From Brevundimonas sp. G8 (lineage in GTDB: Bacteria; Pseudomonadota; Alphaproteobacteria; Caulobacterales; Caulobacteraceae), in contig NZ_LR732816.1 in assembly GCF_902506205.1 (NCBI RefSeq), positions 1,993,604-2,057,603 of the forward strand: DNA of 64,000 bases, written 5' to 3'. Positions within the stretch are counted from its first letter, which is position 1. Every line of letters begins with the position of its first letter. The position numbers and the translations under genes are program-made. Shown in pieces: positions 60,640-64,000 of this stretch. A model generated the notes under the pieces. That model was given only the letters and a program-made list of their open reading frames with translations. It was not told where the DNA came from and searched no databases.

Positions 60640-61284
60640 TTACTTGGCCAGAGCCGCGTCGATGGCGGTGGACAGGTCGGCCAGGCTGGCGCCCTCGCCG
60701 CCGGGCGAGATGACCTGGGTGTCGTTGACGTAGAAGGCCGGGGTGCCGGTCACGCCCTGGGTGCGGGCGGCCTGGACGCGCTTCTCCATGGCGGCGACGG
60801 CGTCCTTGTCGGTGACGCAGTCGTTGAACTGCTGCTCTGACATGCCGGCCGCCTGGGCGGTGCGCAGCAGCCACTCGCGCGGCGAGGACGTCAGCATCTC
60901 CTGCTGGGTGGCCATCAACTGGTGGACGACGTCGAAATACTTGTCCGGACCGGCGCAGCGCGCGATCAGGAAGCCGGCGGTGGCGGCGTCGACCGGCGGG
61001 GTCGGCAGTTCGCGGAAGATGTAGCGGACCTTGTTGGTGTCCACGTATTTGGCCTTGAACGCCGGCCAGGTGTTCTTCTGCCACAGGGCGCAATGGGGGC
61101 AGGTGACCGAGGCGTATTCGACCACGGTGACCTTGGCTCCTTCCGGCGCGCCCAGGCCCATGTCGCCCTCGGCCGCACCCTTGGATCCACCGCCGCACGC
61201 GGCCAGAGCCATGGTCGCCAGGGCGGCGCCGGTGATGGCCGCACGACGGCTCATGCGGACGAAGCGGGATTCAGTGTCGGCCAT
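60640..61284 (-). CDS. DsbA-family lipoprotein thiol oxidoreductase
   Basis: A 214-residue paralogue of the next gene. It has a lipoprotein signal (SRRAAITGAALATMALAAC, lipid-modified C30; RRA could also suggest Tat, but the +2 residue is Gly), the active site CPHC (62-65, VTCPHCALW), and the cis-Pro loop TGTPAFYVND. Same fold as its neighbour (WPAFKAKYVDT versus LPAFKAKYIDT). It is membrane-anchored in the periplasm and possibly works on client proteins of the inner membrane. Confidence 0.87.
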   Translation of the reverse strand: MADTESRFVRMSRRAAITGAALATMALAACGGGSKGAAEGDMGLGAPEGAKVTVVEYASVTCPHCALWQKNTWPAFKAKYVDTNKVRYIFRELPTPPVDAATAGFLIARCAGPDKYFDVVHQLMATQQEMLTSSPREWLLRTAQAAGMSEQQFNDCVTDKDAVAAMEKRVQAARTQGVTGTPAFYVNDTQVISPGGEGASLADLSTAIDAALAK

Positions 61285-61380
61285 GGGACTTCCTTGATCG
61301 GATCGTTGGCGAATGGTGGCGCGATTCCCCCGGAACGGCGCAACCCCAGACTAGTCGAGAACAGGTGCGGCGAAGTTTTG

Positions 61381-61932
61381 TCAATCCTGCCTGTCGGTGC
61401 GGGAAAGCGCGACGCGGCCCAGCCGGGCCAGGGCGGCGCGCAGATCGTCGGGGGCGGAGGCGATGGAGGCGGCGAGATCGGCCTCGGCCTGGGCGGGCAG
61501 GGGCGGGGGCTTGGCGCTGCGTTTGGGGCGCGAGGCGGCCTCTTTCAGCGGGGCGACCGGCCCCTGGGCGATGCGCAGGCGATCGACCGTTCCGGCGCCC
61601 AGGAACAGATTGACGCGGGCCAGGATGTCTTCCGACTGGTGCTGGATCAGCAGGGCGGCGGCGCCGGCGACGCGCAGCTCCAGCACGCCGGGTTGGCCGC
61701 CCTTGCCCTTGGTCAGTTTCTGGGGGCGGGTGACGCGGGCCAGGCGGTCGCCGACGATCTCGCGCCAGCGGGGCTCCAGCGCGCCGGCGCCGCGTCCGAA
61801 CTGTTCGTCCAGCTTTTTGATCAGGGGCGTCAGCGCCTTGCCCGCGCGCGGCGCCGGCCGGGGGACCGGACGGGTGCGGCGGCGAGACAGGATCTCGCGG
61901 ACCTCGGCGTCTGTGGGCAGCGTGCGGCGCAT
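61381..61932 (-). CDS. DciA-like (DUF721) protein
   Basis: A 183-residue basic protein of the DUF721 family, whose DciA members load or support the replicative helicase DnaB in bacteria lacking DnaC. A KH-like N-terminal domain (about 30-110) has PLIKKLDEQFGRG, WREIVGDRLARVTRPQKL, GVLELRVAGAAALLIQHQSEDILARVNLFLG. The Arg-, Ala- and Pro-rich tail (115-183) looks disordered. Its start is only 20 bases from the divergent mutY start, so both promoters overlap. Confidence 0.85.
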   Translation of the reverse strand: MRRTLPTDAEVREILSRRRTRPVPRPAPRAGKALTPLIKKLDEQFGRGAGALEPRWREIVGDRLARVTRPQKLTKGKGGQPGVLELRVAGAAALLIQHQSEDILARVNLFLGAGTVDRLRIAQGPVAPLKEAASRPKRSAKPPPLPAQAEADLAASIASAPDDLRAALARLGRVALSRTDRQD

Positions 61933-61952
61933 GGGTCTATATAGCCCGACCG

Positions 61953-63002
61953 ATGCCCGACGTCTCTCCCGACATAGACCTGATCCGATCCGACCTGCTG
62001 GCCTGGTACGACGCCCATGCGCGCAGCCTGCCGTGGCGGGCGGCCGTGGGCGCGGCGCGGACCGAGCCTTACCGTGTCTGGTTGTCGGAGGTCATGCTGC
62101 AGCAGACGACCGTGCCGCATGCGACGCCCTATTTCCACGCCTTCACCACGCGGTGGCCTAAAGTCTCGGACTTGGCGGCGGCCGAGGATGCGGAGGTGAT
62201 GGGGGCCTGGGCGGGGCTCGGCTACTACGCCCGCGCCCGCAATCTGCTGGCCTGTGCGCGAGCGGTGGCGGGCGAGCATGGCGGGGTCTTCCCGAATACG
62301 GAGGCCACCCTGCTGGCCCTGCCGGGGGTGGGCGCCTATACGGCCGCGGCCGTAGCCTCCATCGCCTTCGACCGTGCCGCCAATGTGGTGGATGGCAATG
62401 TCGAGCGGGTCATGGCGCGGTTGTTCGCGGTCGAGACGCCGGTCCCGGCCGCTCGGCCCGAACTGAAGCGTTTGGCGGGCCTGTTCATCACAGACGAGCG
62501 GCCGGGGGACTGGGCGCAGGCGCTGATGGACCTGGGCGCGACGGTATGTCGGCCCAAGTCGCCCTCGTGCGGGGTCTGTCCCGTGGCGAGCGAATGTCTG
62601 GGTTTGGCGAGCGGCGAACCGACGCGGTTTCCGCTCAAGACCAAGAAGGCGGATCGGCCGCACCGGCGGGGTGCAGCCTATGTGCTGGTCGACGATCAGG
62701 GGCGGGTCGCGGTGGAGACGCGGCCGGACAAGGGGCTGCTGGGCGGAATGCTGGGTCTGCCGACCAGCGACTGGACGACGGACGCGCCGTCAGGAGCGGC
62801 GCCGATAGAGGCCGAGTGGCGCGAGGCGGGGGCGGTCGAACATGTCTTCACCCACTTCAGCCTGACCCTGACGGTGATGACGGCGCGCGGCGAGACGGCA
62901 AGCCCCTGGCGTTGGATGCCGGTCGAGGCGGCGCGGGCGGCCCTGCCCACGGTGTTCGCCAAGGCGCTGGATCGGGCGAGCGCGCCAGATCTTTTCACAT
63001 AG
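61953..63002 (+). CDS. mutY: A/G-specific adenine DNA glycosylase
   Basis: Removes adenine opposite 8-oxoguanine. The 349-residue protein has the HhH-GPD fold (EVMLQQTTVPHATPYFHAF with the catalytic Glu, then LPGVGAYTAAAVASIAFDRAANVVDGNVERVMARLF). The 4Fe-4S loop C-x6-C-x2-C-x5-C (CRPKSPSCGVCPVASEC) and a C-terminal NUDIX-like domain that recognises 8-oxoG (RRGAAYVLVDDQGRVAVE, GLLGGMLGLP) follow. The start is close to the divergent DciA-like gene. Confidence 0.97.
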   Translation: MPDVSPDIDLIRSDLLAWYDAHARSLPWRAAVGAARTEPYRVWLSEVMLQQTTVPHATPYFHAFTTRWPKVSDLAAAEDAEVMGAWAGLGYYARARNLLACARAVAGEHGGVFPNTEATLLALPGVGAYTAAAVASIAFDRAANVVDGNVERVMARLFAVETPVPAARPELKRLAGLFITDERPGDWAQALMDLGATVCRPKSPSCGVCPVASECLGLASGEPTRFPLKTKKADRPHRRGAAYVLVDDQGRVAVETRPDKGLLGGMLGLPTSDWTTDAPSGAAPIEAEWREAGAVEHVFTHFSLTLTVMTARGETASPWRWMPVEAARAALPTVFAKALDRASAPDLFT

Positions 63003-63004
63003 GC

Positions 63005-64000
63005 TTACCGCAGGGTTCGGATCGCGACCTTGCCCTGTTTGTGATTGGGGATGACGACGGCGCGGCCGCCGGCGTGCTGGATGTTCAGATCGACGACGGA
63101 GCCGCCGACCTCCAGGCCGGTGATCCTCAGACGGTCCAGGCCGGCGGGCAGGACGGGGTCGGCGAGGTCGACGGTCTCGGTCCAGGCGTCGATGGACAGG
63201 CCCAGCGTCGCCTGAAGCATCAGGAAGACCGAACCCGCCGCCCACGCTTGGGGCAGGCAGGCGACCGGATAGGCAATGGGCGGCTCACCCGGTTCGCGCG
63301 GGAAGCCGCAGAACAGTTCGGGCAGGCGCAGGTGGAAATGGGCCGCGGCGGCGTAGATCTCGGCCAGGATGGCGGCGACGGCGTCGCGCTCTCCATAGTT
63401 TGCCATGCCGGCGGCGGCCATGGCGGTGTCATGGGGCCAGACCGAGCCGTTGTGATAGCTCATCGGGTTGAAGCGGGCCTGGCCCAGCTCCAGCGTGCGG
63501 ATGCCCCAGCCGGTGCGGAACTCGGCCGATAACAGGCGTTTGGTGACGCGGCGCGCGCGCTCCAGCGACGGCAGACCGGTGAACAGCAGATGGCCGGCGT
63601 TGGAGGCGATGGCGCGGCACTGCTCGCCGTCGCCGTCCAGAGCGACCGCATAGAAGCCCTCGTCCTCCATCCAGAACTTGTCCTCGACCAGGGCGCGGAC
63701 CTGTTCGGCGCGCATCCGCCATTCGGTCGTGCGGTCGTCGTGCAGCCGATCGCCCAGGTCGGCCAGGGCCTTCCAGGCGGCGAAGGCGTAGCCCTGGACT
63801 TCCAGAAGCGCGATGGGCCCCTTGGGGAAGCGGCCGTCGGCGTGGAAGATGCTGTCTTCGGAGTCCTTCCAGCCCTGGTTGGACAGGCCGGTGTCGGCGC
63901 CGCGCTGATAGTCGATCAGGCCGTCGTTGTTGCTGTCGCCATAGTCGCGCATCCAGTCGGCGGCGGCGATCAGATTGGGCCAGAGCGTGCGGATCAGGTC
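63005..64000 (-). CDS. amylo-alpha-1,6-glucosidase family protein, partial
   Basis: The 3' end of a gene whose start lies beyond the window. The visible 332 residues form the (alpha/alpha)6 barrel of glycogen debranching/amylo-alpha-1,6-glucosidase-like enzymes (MRDYGDSNNDGLIDYQRG, GLSNQGWKDSEDSIFHADG, RFNPMSYHNGSVWPHDTAMAAAG, ACLPQAWAAGSVFLMLQATLGL). These features also occur in MGH1-type and trehalose/sucrose-related enzymes, so the exact substrate is uncertain. It ends convergently with mutY, 2 bases apart. Confidence 0.85.
   Translation of the reverse strand, partial: DLIRTLWPNLIAAADWMRDYGDSNNDGLIDYQRGADTGLSNQGWKDSEDSIFHADGRFPKGPIALLEVQGYAFAAWKALADLGDRLHDDRTTEWRMRAEQVRALVEDKFWMEDEGFYAVALDGDGEQCRAIASNAGHLLFTGLPSLERARRVTKRLLSAEFRTGWGIRTLELGQARFNPMSYHNGSVWPHDTAMAAAGMANYGERDAVAAILAEIYAAAAHFHLRLPELFCGFPREPGEPPIAYPVACLPQAWAAGSVFLMLQATLGLSIDAWTETVDLADPVLPAGLDRLRITGLEVGGSVVDLNIQHAGGRAVVIPNHKQGKVAIRTLR

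Noticed and set aside
1..64000. CRISPR arrays
   Set aside because: No set of regularly spaced identical 24-40 bp repeats is present; the 9-bp TTCAGAC array is too short and lacks spacers.

Overview
The window looks like a chromosomal segment of a high-GC alphaproteobacterium of the Caulobacterales, most probably Brevundimonas or a close relative. This rests on gene content and order (smc, two DsbA-like genes, a DciA-like gene and mutY together; a mraZ-rsmH-ftsL-ftsI-murEF-mraY-murD-ftsW-murG cluster) and on codon use. It is an inference; no 16S gene is present.

Layout. 1-7.5 kb: a leftward operon purB, 2OG-Fe(II) oxygenase, hypoxanthine-DNA glycosylase, purU; then a guanidine-II (mini-ykkC) riboswitch driving a guanidinium exporter, a GST, a tiny membrane protein, a lytic transglycosylase and a family-4-like uracil-DNA glycosylase. 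7.5-23 kb: ETF-ubiquinone oxidoreductase, a TPR protein with ispE, a fasciclin protein, glyQ / DUF2314 lipoprotein / glyS, pyruvate phosphate dikinase, an outer-membrane protein, a Ste24-like M48 protease and DoxX. 22.8-29.9 kb: a KAS III-like synthase, a KpsC-like capsule glycosyltransferase, a CitE-like lyase with an SDR, free-Met-(R)-sulfoxide reductase, a lipoprotein and a frameshifted gene.

29.9-37.1 kb is an accessory island. It is bounded by 28-bp inverted repeats (24/28 identical) that begin TGTCGG, carry tandem 19-bp subrepeats, and are flanked by near-identical pentamers (GGGAT/AGGAT). The right end abuts the 3' end of a tRNA gene with anticodon CAT. The island carries two XRE regulators, a TadG/TadE pair, two small unknown proteins, a PAS-RadC fusion, a broken MNT nucleotidyltransferase and a protein with repeated helix-turn-helix modules. 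No transposase or integrase was found. The ends resemble those of Tn7/Tn5053-type or IS21-type elements. This is the most novel part of the window.

37.1-42.8 kb: the tRNA, a SIMPL protein, panD, sppA, an AmpD-like amidase, a ParE/RelE toxin-antitoxin pair and RNase P RNA. 43-55 kb: the division and cell-wall cluster, preceded by four MraZ boxes at exact 10-bp spacing and ending at murG rather than continuing to murC/ftsQAZ. An unusual 9-bp-phased TTCAGAC array with a long inverted repeat lies in front of murG. 55-64 kb: an MscS channel, a small exported protein, smc, two DsbA-like thioredoxins, a DciA-like protein, mutY and the 3' part of an amylo-alpha-1,6-glucosidase.

Small palindromic intergenic repeats of at least three types are scattered through the window. 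One palindrome lies inside murD and is translated.
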